Assembly (NCBI GenBank): GCA_004296145.1
Contig: SEBM01000060.1
Location: 1-12,020 of the forward strand
Direction of reading: 5' to 3'
Source of the DNA: Flavobacterium sp.
GTDB taxonomy: Bacteria; Bacteroidota; Bacteroidia; Flavobacteriales; Flavobacteriaceae
Length of the DNA stretch: 12,020 bases
Shown here: positions 6,433 through 12,020 of the stretch, piece after piece
How the letters are laid out: every line of letters begins with the position of its first letter
How positions within the stretch are numbered: position 1 is the first letter of the stretch
The notes under the pieces: model-generated
What the model was told of the DNA's origin: nothing
The model's input: only the letters and a program-made list of their open reading frames with translations
Databases searched by the model: none
Position numbers and translations under genes: made by a program

Positions 6433-6780
6433 CTAAATTTCTTTTTTCACAAGCATAAAATAATCATTGTCCAAAGACCGGTATCCCTGGTCATACAGAA
6501 AGTAATAAGTGTTGCCTGTTTTGGTCTGCAAAATATTAGTAAAAAAATCAAAATCAAAGCCTTTATTGACCATTTTTTCTCTTGTTGCTTTTGATTTTCC
6601 TTCTGTATTCAGCTCTGACAAAATACGGTAATTTTTGCGTAATTTATTGTTTACATTTCGCATGAAATTATTGCTATCCTTGTTTATTTTGTTGTTATGC
6701 GCATTTCTACAACTGTCTGAACAGAACTTCTTGTCTTCACGGCCTACAATTTTTTCAGAACATTCAGGGCATGTTTTCAT
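6433..6780 (-). CDS. Small zinc-ribbon protein (DUF2116-like N-terminus)
   Basis: A 115-residue cytoplasmic protein. The first 30 residues form a treble-clef/zinc-ribbon-like knuckle: Cys4 and Cys7 (CPEC), then Cys20 and Cys24 (FCSDSCRNAHNN), with His28 as a possible extra ligand. This resembles DUF2116-type zinc ribbons. The remaining part is a basic helical stretch (NNFMRNVNNKLRKNYRILSEL) and a C-terminal segment (FDFDFFTNILQTKTGNTYYF) that I do not recognise. Its function is unknown; nucleic-acid or ribosome binding is possible given the fold and positive charge. Its ATG overlaps the TGA of the GNAT-nitrilase gene as ATGA, so translation is coupled. The M28 peptidase starts 12 bp downstream. 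Confidence 0.85.
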   Translation of the reverse strand: MKTCPECSEKIVGREDKKFCSDSCRNAHNNKINKDSNNFMRNVNNKLRKNYRILSELNTEGKSKATREKMVNKGFDFDFFTNILQTKTGNTYYFLYDQGYRSLDNDYFMLVKKEI

Positions 6781-8303
6781 TTTTCTATTTTTTTAACTTC
6801 ATACAAGTCATTTCTTCTGTCTTTTAAGATACGGACACTTCCATGTTCGTGAAGATGTTTAAGCAAATTCAGATCTACATCAACAATTAACGTCATTTCG
6901 GTATTTGGAGTTGCTTCTGCTTTTATACCATTACTTGGAAAAGCAAAATCAGAAGGCGTAAAAACCGAAGCTTGTGCATATTGAATATCCATATTATTCA
7001 CTTTTGGCAAATTACCCACGCAGCCCGCAATAGCAACATAACATTCATTTTCTATCGCTCGCGCTTGTGAACAATGTTTAACTCGGGTGTAAGCATTTTG
7101 AGTATCGGTCAAAAAAGGAACGAACAGGATATTCATACCTTCATTTGCCATAATTCGCGAAAGTTCCGGGAATTCTACATCATAGCAAATCAGAATTCCG
7201 ATTTTACCACAATCGGTATCGAAGGTTTTAAATTCAGATCCGCCTTTCATTCCCCAATGCTGTACTTCGTTTGGAGTAACATGAATTTTGGTATACATTT
7301 CTGAAGTTCCGTCTCTTTTGCATAAAAAACCAACATTGTAAAGATTATTACCTTCCAGATAAGGCATACTTCCTGTAATGATGTTGATATTATAGGAAAT
7401 AGCAAATTCCTGAAAACGTTTCCTGATTGGATCAGAATAACGGGCCAGTTCTCTGATCGCTTCTGCTTCAGATAAATGATTGTAGTCAGCCATTAATGGC
7501 GCAATGAAAAGTTCCGGAAACAAAGCAAAGTCACTACCGTAACCCGAAACGACATCAATAAAAAATTCAGCCTGCTCAAACAAAGCTTCAATATTATTAA
7601 GCTGGCGCATTTGCCATTGAATTAATCCTAAACGAATAACACTTTTTTGATTAATAAGCGATGGACTATCATCATAATACACATTGTTCCATTCTAAAAG
7701 AACAGCAAATTCTTTGGATTCTTCGTCGCCTTCTAAATAATTTTTGATGATTCTTAAAACGTGAAAATCGTTACTTAACTGAAATGAAAGCACGGGATCA
7801 TGTAATTCTTTGTGTTTTACTTTATCAATGTAAGTTCTTGGCGTAATTCTTTTTGCATGTTGCGCATAATTCGGAATCCTGCCTGCAAATACAATTGCTT
7901 TAAGGTTTAGTTGTTCGCAAAGTTCTTTTCTGGCATCGTACAAACGGCGCCCAAGTCGTAAACCGCGATAATGCGGATGAATAAAAACATCAATTCCGTA
8001 TAAAATTTCTCCGTCTGCATTATGGGTCGAAAAAGTATAATTGCCCACAACCTGATTGTAATTATGTTTTTTGTCGACAAATTTCTCGTCGACAATCAAA
8101 GACAACGCTGATCCTACCACGATACCGTCAACTAATATCACAAACTGACCTTCGGGAAAAATAGAAAGTAATTTTTTGATATCATTCGATCTCCAGTAAG
8201 AGTTGGCCATTTCCGGATAAGATTCGACCATTGAGTTTTTTAACTGCTTGTAATCGTCAAATTCCAAATTACGTAATTCGACTTTATTTATTTGTGCTTG
8301 CAT
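6777..8303 (-). CDS. Bifunctional GNAT acetyltransferase / carbon-nitrogen hydrolase
   Basis: A 508-residue fusion. Residues about 8-215 form a GNAT domain with the acetyl-CoA loop at HYRGLRLGRRLYDAR (111-125; the usual second glycine is Arg116). Residues about 223-500 form a nitrilase-superfamily domain with the complete triad: Glu264 in FPELF, Lys339 in YTKIH and Cys373 in ICYDVEFPE. This domain would hydrolyse an amide or nitrile-type C-N bond. The pairing suggests sequential acylation and amide hydrolysis of one metabolite, but no substrate is known to me. I start at the ATG at 8303 (MQAQINKVEL). The in-frame ATG at 8348 lies upstream of the predicted promoter (-7 box at 8331-8324) and could not be in that transcript. 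It is the first gene of the probable operon with the zinc-ribbon, M28 peptidase and SRPBCC genes. Confidence 0.93.
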   Translation of the reverse strand: MQAQINKVELRNLEFDDYKQLKNSMVESYPEMANSYWRSNDIKKLLSIFPEGQFVILVDGIVVGSALSLIVDEKFVDKKHNYNQVVGNYTFSTHNADGEILYGIDVFIHPHYRGLRLGRRLYDARKELCEQLNLKAIVFAGRIPNYAQHAKRITPRTYIDKVKHKELHDPVLSFQLSNDFHVLRIIKNYLEGDEESKEFAVLLEWNNVYYDDSPSLINQKSVIRLGLIQWQMRQLNNIEALFEQAEFFIDVVSGYGSDFALFPELFIAPLMADYNHLSEAEAIRELARYSDPIRKRFQEFAISYNINIITGSMPYLEGNNLYNVGFLCKRDGTSEMYTKIHVTPNEVQHWGMKGGSEFKTFDTDCGKIGILICYDVEFPELSRIMANEGMNILFVPFLTDTQNAYTRVKHCSQARAIENECYVAIAGCVGNLPKVNNMDIQYAQASVFTPSDFAFPSNGIKAEATPNTEMTLIVDVDLNLLKHLHEHGSVRILKDRRNDLYEVKKIEK

Positions 8304-8323
8304 ATATATTGTAAGGTTTCTCT

Positions 8324-8354
8324 CAAATATACAAAAAAGAATTTCCATTTACAA
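8324..8354 (-). promoter_or_regulatory. Promoter of the GNAT-nitrilase operon
   Basis: On the minus strand, TATATTTG (8331-8324) matches TAnnTTTG, and TTG (8354-8352, within TTTG) lies 20 bp upstream, an ideal Bacteroidota spacing. Transcription should start near 8318, about 15 nt before the ATG at 8303. This placement decides the start codon. The -33 element overlaps the first TTACAA copy of the repeat array. Confidence 0.65.
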
Positions 8355-8395
8355 ACGCTTACAAGTAATTACAACCGAAAGTAAATAGTTTGTAA
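8349..8395. promoter_or_regulatory. TTACAA array, operator-like
   Basis: TTACAA occurs at 8349-8354, 8359-8364 and 8369-8374, exactly 10 bp apart, so all copies face the same side of the helix. An inverted copy (TTGTAA) lies at 8390-8395. The nearest copy overlaps the -33 element of the GNAT-nitrilase promoter and the others extend upstream, as expected for an activator that binds direct repeats. The array lies in the divergent gap with the ssb gene. No regulator can be assigned. Confidence 0.45.
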
Positions 8396-8482
8396 CCGTA
8401 TATTTTTAGAAAGCTCCCGCATCTTTGCCATGTCGAATTTGATAAACGAATTCATTATACGAACATTTAATTATTATACGCC

Positions 8483-8815
8483 ATGAATGCAATGAAAAAC
8501 AGAGTACAATTAATCGGGAATGCAGGAAATGATCCGGAAGTTAAAACATTAGAAAACGGGAAAAAACTTGCTCATTTAACGATTGCTACAAATGAGAGAT
8601 ATACCAATGATAAAGGTGAAAAAGTGGAACAAACCGAATGGCACCGCGTAACAGCCTGGGGAAAAACGGCTGAAATTATCGAAAAGTATGTTGTAAAAGG
8701 CAAGGAAGTTGCAATAGAAGGTAAATTGACTCACAGAAGTTACGACGACAAAAACGGAGAAAAAAAATATGTTACCGAAGTTGTAGTTAATGAGATTTTA
8801 CTGTTGAGTAAATAA
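8483..8815 (+). CDS. ssb: Single-stranded DNA-binding protein, short form without acidic tail
   Basis: A 110-residue OB-fold SSB. Family signatures are VQLIGNAGNDPEVKTLENGKK, the LAHLTIATNE strand, EWHRVTAWGKTAEIIEKYVVKGKEVAIEGKL and the closing YVTEVVVNEILLL. It binds single-stranded DNA as an oligomer during replication, repair or recombination. The chain ends directly after the OB fold (LLLSK). The Gln/Gly-rich linker and acidic DDIPF-like tip that recruits partner proteins in replicative SSBs (E. coli SSB is 178 residues) are absent, so this is probably an accessory paralogue rather than the main replication SSB. The ATG at 8483 is used; a second ATG three codons later is possible. A near-consensus -7 sequence, CATCTTTG (8420-8427), lacks a well-spaced -33. 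A strong terminator follows at 8831. Confidence 0.93.
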   Translation: MNAMKNRVQLIGNAGNDPEVKTLENGKKLAHLTIATNERYTNDKGEKVEQTEWHRVTAWGKTAEIIEKYVVKGKEVAIEGKLTHRSYDDKNGEKKYVTEVVVNEILLLSK

Positions 8816-8830
8816 TCTTAATTAAGTAAA

Positions 8831-8865
8831 TAAACCCGACAGGTTTTTAAAACCTGTCGGGTTTA
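8831..8865. terminator. Palindromic terminator between ssb and the DUF2461 gene
   Basis: The 17-bp arms (8831-8847 and 8849-8865) are perfectly complementary around a single central T, with core ACCCGACAGG / CCTGTCGGGT. The ends are A- and T-rich on both strands, so the hairpin can stop transcription from the convergent ssb (stop at 8815) and DUF2461 (stop at 8894) genes. Confidence 0.9.
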
Positions 8866-8893
8866 ACTTTGTATAAAGTATAAATTAAAAAAA

Positions 8894-9583
8894 CTATAAA
8901 ACAGAAGCACCGTTTATATCTGTCGTCAATACTTCGCTCATATAATCAAAGAAAGGTCTCATGTTTTTGAAACCATCCAAAGCTTGTTCCAGAAAAAGCG
9001 GACTTAATACTTCTTCATCAGTAAAGCGTTTTATGACCAAAAATTGTTTAAAACGAAGTAAGTTTATTGCCGGATGATCTACATCAAAACCTTTTGGTTT
9101 TGTTTTGAGTTGTTCGCCTTGTAAGTTTCCGAAGTTGTTTACAAAAGATTCTGAATTTAGTATTTCCTGAAAAGTTTCCGGATCATTTGCAAATTCTTGT
9201 CTGATGCGTTTTAAATCTGCGGCGTTGGGTCCCCAAAAGCCACCGGCAAGAAAAGTATTCCCTTTTTCGATGTGAAAATAATAACCGCCGCGTCTTGCTG
9301 CAGTTGCTCTTGTATAACTACCTCCCCAAAAAGTTTTAAAAGGTGTTTTATCTTTGGAAAAGCGAATATCTCTATAAATGCGATAAACACTTTTTTTACC
9401 AGAAGCTGTTTCCAAAACATCAGTCTTGGATAATTCCTGCAGCAAAGCACCTGCAAAAGTTTCAATATGATTTAATTCTTTTAGATAAGCTGCTTTATTT
9501 TCCTCAAACCAGGGCTTGTTATTGTTTATTTTTAACAGCTGTAAAAAATCAAGGCTTGATTTGGGTATTGTTGGATTCTTCAT
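8894..9583 (-). CDS. DUF2461 domain-containing protein
   Basis: A 229-residue protein that spans the DUF2461 (TIGR02453) family from end to end. Conserved blocks are LDFLQLLKINNNKPWFEENK (11-30), YRIYRDIRFSKDKTPFKT (67-84), the Gly/aromatic segment GGYYFHIEKG with FLAGGFWGP (99-119), and a C-terminal helical part with DEEVLSPLFLEQALDGFKNMRPFFDYM. The family is widespread in Bacteroidota and has no established biochemical activity; I do not assign one. It has neither signal peptide nor membrane segment. It appears monocistronic: a -7 box lies at 9617-9624, a terminator for the upstream gene sits immediately before that, and the palindromic terminator at 8831-8865 follows. Confidence 0.92.
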   Translation of the reverse strand: MKNPTIPKSSLDFLQLLKINNNKPWFEENKAAYLKELNHIETFAGALLQELSKTDVLETASGKKSVYRIYRDIRFSKDKTPFKTFWGGSYTRATAARRGGYYFHIEKGNTFLAGGFWGPNAADLKRIRQEFANDPETFQEILNSESFVNNFGNLQGEQLKTKPKGFDVDHPAINLLRFKQFLVIKRFTDEEVLSPLFLEQALDGFKNMRPFFDYMSEVLTTDINGASVL

Positions 9584-9616
9584 ATTTTAATTCTGAGTCT
9601 TTTAACTTGAGAATAA

Positions 9617-9624
9617 CAAATGTA
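9617..9624 (-). promoter_or_regulatory. -7 promoter box of the DUF2461 gene
   Basis: On the minus strand TACATTTG matches TAnnTTTG exactly and lies about 34 bp before the ATG at 9583. The -33 position falls in the terminator of the preceding gene and has no TTG. Confidence 0.4.
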
Positions 9625-9630
9625 TAAATA

Positions 9631-9659
9631 AAAACCCACCGGATATTTCGGTGGGTTTT
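9631..9659 (-). terminator. Intrinsic terminator of the Lys/Cys-rich small protein gene
   Basis: AAAACCCACCG (9631-9641) pairs perfectly with CGGTGGGTTTT (9649-9659) around a 7-nt loop. In the minus-strand RNA the stem is followed by a U-rich stretch. It begins about 10 bp past the stop codon of the gene at 9670. Confidence 0.88.
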
Positions 9660-9669
9660 CTATATTCTG

Positions 9670-9855
9670 TTAAGCAGTTTTTTTTAATAAATCAAACATA
9701 GGACAGCGTGAGCAGCGTTTCTTTTCGCTTTTTTTATATTTCTCACAGCAGGAAGATTTACAGTTTTCAATCTTCTTAAGCTTATCAAGGATTTCTTGTT
9801 TTTTCTTTTTATCCTTTTTTTTGTCCTTGTCTTTAACTTTATCTTTCTTGCTCAC
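9670..9855 (-). CDS. Small Lys-rich, Cys-rich protein of unknown function
   Basis: A 61-residue protein. The first third is almost only Lys and Asp (KDKVKDKDKKKDKKKK), then a helix (EILDKLKKIE), then five cysteines in the pattern C-x3-CC-x10-C-x2-CP (Cys32, 36, 37, 48, 51), ending MFDLLKKTA. The cysteine half looks like a metal site; the charged half could bind nucleic acid. Similar short proteins, from memory, occur as hypothetical proteins in flavobacteria. The start codon is GTG at 9855, since no in-frame ATG precedes the cysteines. A TATATTTG -7 box upstream and a hairpin terminator downstream mark it as a real transcription unit. The next gene upstream is ferritin, which makes an iron- or metal-linked role conceivable but unproven. 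Confidence 0.75.
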   Translation of the reverse strand: MSKKDKVKDKDKKKDKKKKQEILDKLKKIENCKSSCCEKYKKSEKKRCSRCPMFDLLKKTA

Positions 9856-9881
9856 GGTTCATCTCAATTATAAAACTGAGA

Positions 9882-9889
9882 CAAATATA
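9882..9889 (-). promoter_or_regulatory. -7 promoter box of the small Cys-rich protein gene
   Basis: On the minus strand TATATTTG matches TAnnTTTG exactly. The expected start near 9876 gives a leader of about 21 nt before the GTG. No TTG is seen at -33. Confidence 0.45.
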
Positions 9890-9936
9890 AATGATTAAAG
9901 TTATTTTTATGTATTCTAAATAAACTTTAACTATTT

Positions 9937-10455
9937 TTATTTTGGATTAATTGCAATTGAACTAGTAACTGTTAATTGCTGAATATCACGGTCGAACAAG
10001 TAAAGTCCGCCTTTGTCTTCACCGATAAGGTTAATTTTATCCAAAATAGATTTAGCTGTAGCTTCTTCTTCGATTTGTTCAGAAACATACCATTGTAAGA
10101 AATTATGTGTTGCATAATCTTTTTCTTCAAAAGTTATGTGTACTAATTCATTGATAGATTTCGAAACAAAAAGTTCGTGGTTATAAAGCTCTTCAAACAT
10201 TTCTTTAAATGTTGAATAAGTTATTCTTGGAGCTTTCAAATCTGTAATTTGTGCGTGTCCACCACGTTCGTTTACATATTTTACTAATTTAAGCATGTGC
10301 GCACGCTCTTCATCAGACTGTGTGTACATAAATTGAGCGATTCCTTCTAATCCGTGTACTTCTGCCCAACAAGCCATTGATAAGTAAGTTTGTGAAGACT
10401 CAGCTTCAATTCTGATTTGCTTGTTTAATGCTGCTTCTATATTTTTTGATAACAT
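9937..10455 (-). CDS. ftnA: Non-haem bacterial ferritin
   Basis: A 172-residue four-helix-bundle ferritin that oxidises Fe(II) and stores it as a mineral inside a 24-subunit cytoplasmic shell. The length and the diiron ferroxidase residues agree with E. coli FtnA: Glu17, Glu50 and His53 (EERAH), Glu94, and Gln127 with Glu129/Glu130 in SEQIEEE. Tyr24 is also conserved. No Met ligand of a haem-containing bacterioferritin is evident. The gene appears monocistronic. Upstream, 50-66 bp before the ATG, is the perfect palindrome TGTAATC-TGC-GATTACA, a candidate regulator site. A TAACTTTA sequence (10479-10472, one base off the -7 consensus) lies between it and the ATG. No strong terminator follows; only an 8-bp stem (9895-9902 / 9923-9930) is seen. 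Confidence 0.96.
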   Translation of the reverse strand: MLSKNIEAALNKQIRIEAESSQTYLSMACWAEVHGLEGIAQFMYTQSDEERAHMLKLVKYVNERGGHAQITDLKAPRITYSTFKEMFEELYNHELFVSKSINELVHITFEEKDYATHNFLQWYVSEQIEEEATAKSILDKINLIGEDKGGLYLFDRDIQQLTVTSSIAINPK

Positions 10456-10504
10456 AATCTTGAGTTTTTTGTAAAGTTAAAAAAAATTAAGGAATTAAGA
10501 CTTC

Positions 10505-10521
10505 TGTAATCTGCGATTACA
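10505..10521. promoter_or_regulatory. Perfect palindrome upstream of ferritin, candidate operator
   Basis: TGTAATC (10505-10511) and GATTACA (10515-10521) are exact reverse complements around TGC. The size and symmetry fit a dimeric helix-turn-helix regulator site. It does not match the Fur or DtxR consensus sequences I know; TGTaA...TtACA loosely recalls Crp/Fnr-type sites. Confidence 0.4.
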
Positions 10522-10606
10522 AACAATTCAGATTCAGACTAAATACAATGAAATCAATAAAATGTATTTTTTATAAAAAAACTTGCTTGTTTTTTAAGCA
10601 CAAAAA

Positions 10607-10633
10607 AGCCCTAAAAGAAATTCCTTTAGGGCT
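10607..10633 (-). terminator. Intrinsic terminator of the OmpA-family gene
   Basis: AGCCCTAAA (10607-10615) pairs with TTTAGGGCT (10625-10633). On the minus strand the stem is followed by a run of six T. It lies 23 bp past the porin stop codon. Confidence 0.88.
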
Positions 10634-10655
10634 AATTTTATTAAAAAATTGTAGA

Positions 10656-11789
10656 TTATTTTAATCTGAAAGTAACTCTTCTTGCTAATCTTCTTGCTTC
10701 TGCAGAATCTTTAGCAATAGATGTGTCTGCTCCTTCTGCAACAACACTAATTCTTGAAGATGCAATACCAGCTTTTTCTAAGATAGTTTTTACATTGTTT
10801 GCTCTTGCAAGAGATAATTTTCTATTGTATTCTGATTGACCACCAACCTGATCAGCATATCCAACTAAGTCAAGAGATGAAGATGGATTGTTTTTTAAGT
10901 AAGTTAAAACAACATCTAAAGCTGCAGTTGACGTTGGAGCAGGAGTTGATTTGTTGAAATCAAAATAAACACTAAAATATTTATCATTGATCATTTCTTT
11001 AATCAAATCTTTCTCTACTGGTGCAGGAGCTGAAACTGGTCTGTCTACAATAACCGGTTTTTTGTCACCGATTGTTTTAACCTGATTTTCAAGATCAGCA
11101 ATTTTACCTTCTAAACCGCTAACATCAGCATTGCTGCTTCTAACGGTCCAGTCAGCATGTTTTGCATATTTACCTAAGTAAACATTAAGACCTACTGTAC
11201 CTGTAAAAAGTTTTCCGTTGAATCCTCTTGAATCCGGAATTCTTGCACCATCAAAAGTCAAGTCTTGTGAGCAGTTAGCAATACTGCTAAAATCTCCAGT
11301 CAAGACCACTCTGTCAGTTAATTTAATTTGTCCGGTAACACCAACAATAAAATTACCCATGTAATCTTTTACATTGTCTCTTCCGTCTAATCTTGAAACA
11401 CCAAAACCGGCATGTCCTAATAAACCAATTGTGTTAGTCCAGGTTTCAAAGTTCATAATTCTTCCAAGGTTAGCTACACCTTGTAAATCTAATCTGTAGT
11501 ACTTTGTGTCAAAATCTGCAGAATTGTTTTTGTTGGTAAAACTATTGTAACCTGCATCTGCTTTTAAACCGAATTCATTGTTCAACATGTAACGGAATCC
11601 TAAATCAACAGTGTACGGACTTGGTGTTGAAGTAAAATAACCATTATTGAATGGACTTTGAGGTTTGTTAAACCCTCCGGAAGCTTCGATAGACCATTTG
11701 TTATAGCCATCAGAAGCAGTTTTCTCGCTTTGTGCATTTACGTTTGCGAAAGCAAGCGAAAACATTAGTAAACTTGCGAATTTTTTCAT
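10656..11789 (-). CDS. OmpA-family outer-membrane protein with peptidoglycan-binding domain
   Basis: A 377-residue outer-membrane protein. The signal peptide is MKKFASLLMFSLAFANVNA with likely cleavage before Gln20. Residues about 30-207 form an OmpA-like beta-barrel of alternating aromatic strands (KWSIEASGGF, FGLKADAGYNSF, YYRLDLQGVANLG, LFTGTVGLNVYLG). A short coiled-coil (VSGLEGKIADLENQVKTI, 223-240) and a Pro-rich linker lead to the C-terminal OmpA domain (about 262-377). That domain has FDFNKSTP, Asp313 in GYADQVGG and Arg329 in LSLARANNVK, the usual diaminopimelate-binding pair. It tethers the outer membrane to the cell wall and is typically among the most abundant proteins of flavobacteria. 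The leader is A-rich (eight A before the ATG) with no Shine-Dalgarno, which suits Bacteroidota initiation. It is a single-gene unit ending at the 10607-10633 terminator. Confidence 0.95.
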   Translation of the reverse strand: MKKFASLLMFSLAFANVNAQSEKTASDGYNKWSIEASGGFNKPQSPFNNGYFTSTPSPYTVDLGFRYMLNNEFGLKADAGYNSFTNKNNSADFDTKYYRLDLQGVANLGRIMNFETWTNTIGLLGHAGFGVSRLDGRDNVKDYMGNFIVGVTGQIKLTDRVVLTGDFSSIANCSQDLTFDGARIPDSRGFNGKLFTGTVGLNVYLGKYAKHADWTVRSSNADVSGLEGKIADLENQVKTIGDKKPVIVDRPVSAPAPVEKDLIKEMINDKYFSVYFDFNKSTPAPTSTAALDVVLTYLKNNPSSSLDLVGYADQVGGQSEYNRKLSLARANNVKTILEKAGIASSRISVVAEGADTSIAKDSAEARRLARRVTFRLK

Positions 11790-12020
11790 TTTTTTTTAAA
11801 ATTTAAATTTTCGCAAACCAACAATTAATCGGAAGTTTTTTCTTCCACTTTAGGACATAAATGTAACAGGATAAGACAAAGTAAATAAGATAATTATTAC
11901 AATTTAGATAACTGTCTATAAATGAATGTTTTAGTAAAAGTCAAAGTTTTTATCTTTTGTAATTGTGAAGAACTCAATTGTATCCGTCAGTAAATTTGAG
12001 CATCGTGTATTGTTTCGTTT
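11790..12020. other. Leader and upstream region of the OmpA-family gene
   Basis: These 231 bp hold no supportable ORF. Next to the porin start is a 14-bp AT-only palindrome, AAAATTTAAATTTT (11798-11811). Further up is a small hairpin, GGAAG-tttttt-CTTCC (11831-11846, 5-bp stem with a 6-nt loop), which would lie in the mRNA leader. A minus-strand TTACTTTG (11884-11877) is one base off the -7 consensus and its only nearby TTG is spaced 15 bp away, so the promoter is not settled. Confidence 0.5.

Larger units (their letters stand above)
10456..10655. other. Intergenic region between OmpA-family and ferritin genes
   Basis: This 200-bp gap holds the ferritin leader, the 7-3-7 palindrome (10505-10521), a direct ATTCAG pair just beyond it (10526-10537), and the OmpA terminator (10607-10633). 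I see no ORF, RNA gene or transposable element in the rest. Confidence 0.6.

Noticed and set aside
8304..8348. ATG at 8348 as start of the GNAT-nitrilase protein
   Set aside because: It lies upstream of the best promoter, and its 15 residues (MEILFCIFERNLTIY) are not expected before the GNAT domain.
10584..10600. Weak TGCTT/AAGCA hairpin after the ferritin palindrome
   Set aside because: A 5-bp stem in AT-rich DNA next to a clear terminator is not convincing on its own.
11922..11993. A 23-codon plus-strand ORF in the porin upstream region
   Set aside because: It has no ribosome-binding context, no family resemblance and no promoter; this length is expected by chance.
1..12020. A coherent novel defence or biosynthetic gene cluster
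   Set aside because: The genes are mostly known families with their own promoters and terminators, and there is no nuclease, toxin, reverse transcriptase, NRPS/PKS or phage gene.

Overview
The window looks like chromosomal DNA from a Bacteroidota bacterium, most likely Flavobacterium or a close relative. The DNA is AT-rich. Several genes are preceded by the Bacteroidota promoter signature (TAnnTTTG at -7, sometimes with TTG about 20 bp upstream), and start codons follow A-rich leaders rather than Shine-Dalgarno sequences. The proteins (FtnA-type ferritin, an OmpA-family porin with a C-terminal peptidoglycan-binding domain, a GNAT-nitrilase fusion, a DUF2461 protein) have close relatives in flavobacteria. 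No phage, plasmid, transposase, CRISPR, rRNA or tRNA gene is visible. Most of it reads as housekeeping and accessory metabolism, and I see no clear novel defence or biosynthetic system.

Layout: 47-520 (-) is an O6-alkylguanine-DNA alkyltransferase and 650-1459 (-) a YeeZ-like NAD(P)-binding epimerase-like protein. A 21-bp inverted repeat lies between them. Positions 1472-1616 hold a tandem-repeat promoter and a REP/BIME-like inverted repeat. 1643-2979 (-) is an overlapping pair, LysR regulator then GNAT acetyltransferase, divergent from a rhodanese gene (3126-3521, +). The LysR protein resembles MetR, so a small sulfur-related module is plausible.

A probable four-gene operon runs leftward from a promoter at 8324-8354: GNAT-nitrilase fusion (8303-6777), a zinc-ribbon protein coupled by an ATGA overlap (6780-6433), a nine-TM M28 metallopeptidase (6420-4024) and an SRPBCC/AHSA1 protein (4001-3582). 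It ends at a bidirectional terminator at 3524-3559 that is shared with the rhodanese gene. A short, tail-less single-stranded DNA-binding protein (8483-8815, +) is divergent from this operon. The intervening region holds a three-copy TTACAA array with exact 10-bp periodicity.

The right third carries leftward single-gene units: DUF2461 (9583-8894), a tiny Lys/Cys-rich protein (9855-9670), ferritin (10455-9937) with a perfect 7-3-7 palindrome upstream, and an OmpA-family porin (11789-10656). Hairpin terminators separate most of them. Gaps over 150 bp are 1460-1642, 10456-10655 and 11790-12020; their contents are listed below. No gap exceeds 300 bp.
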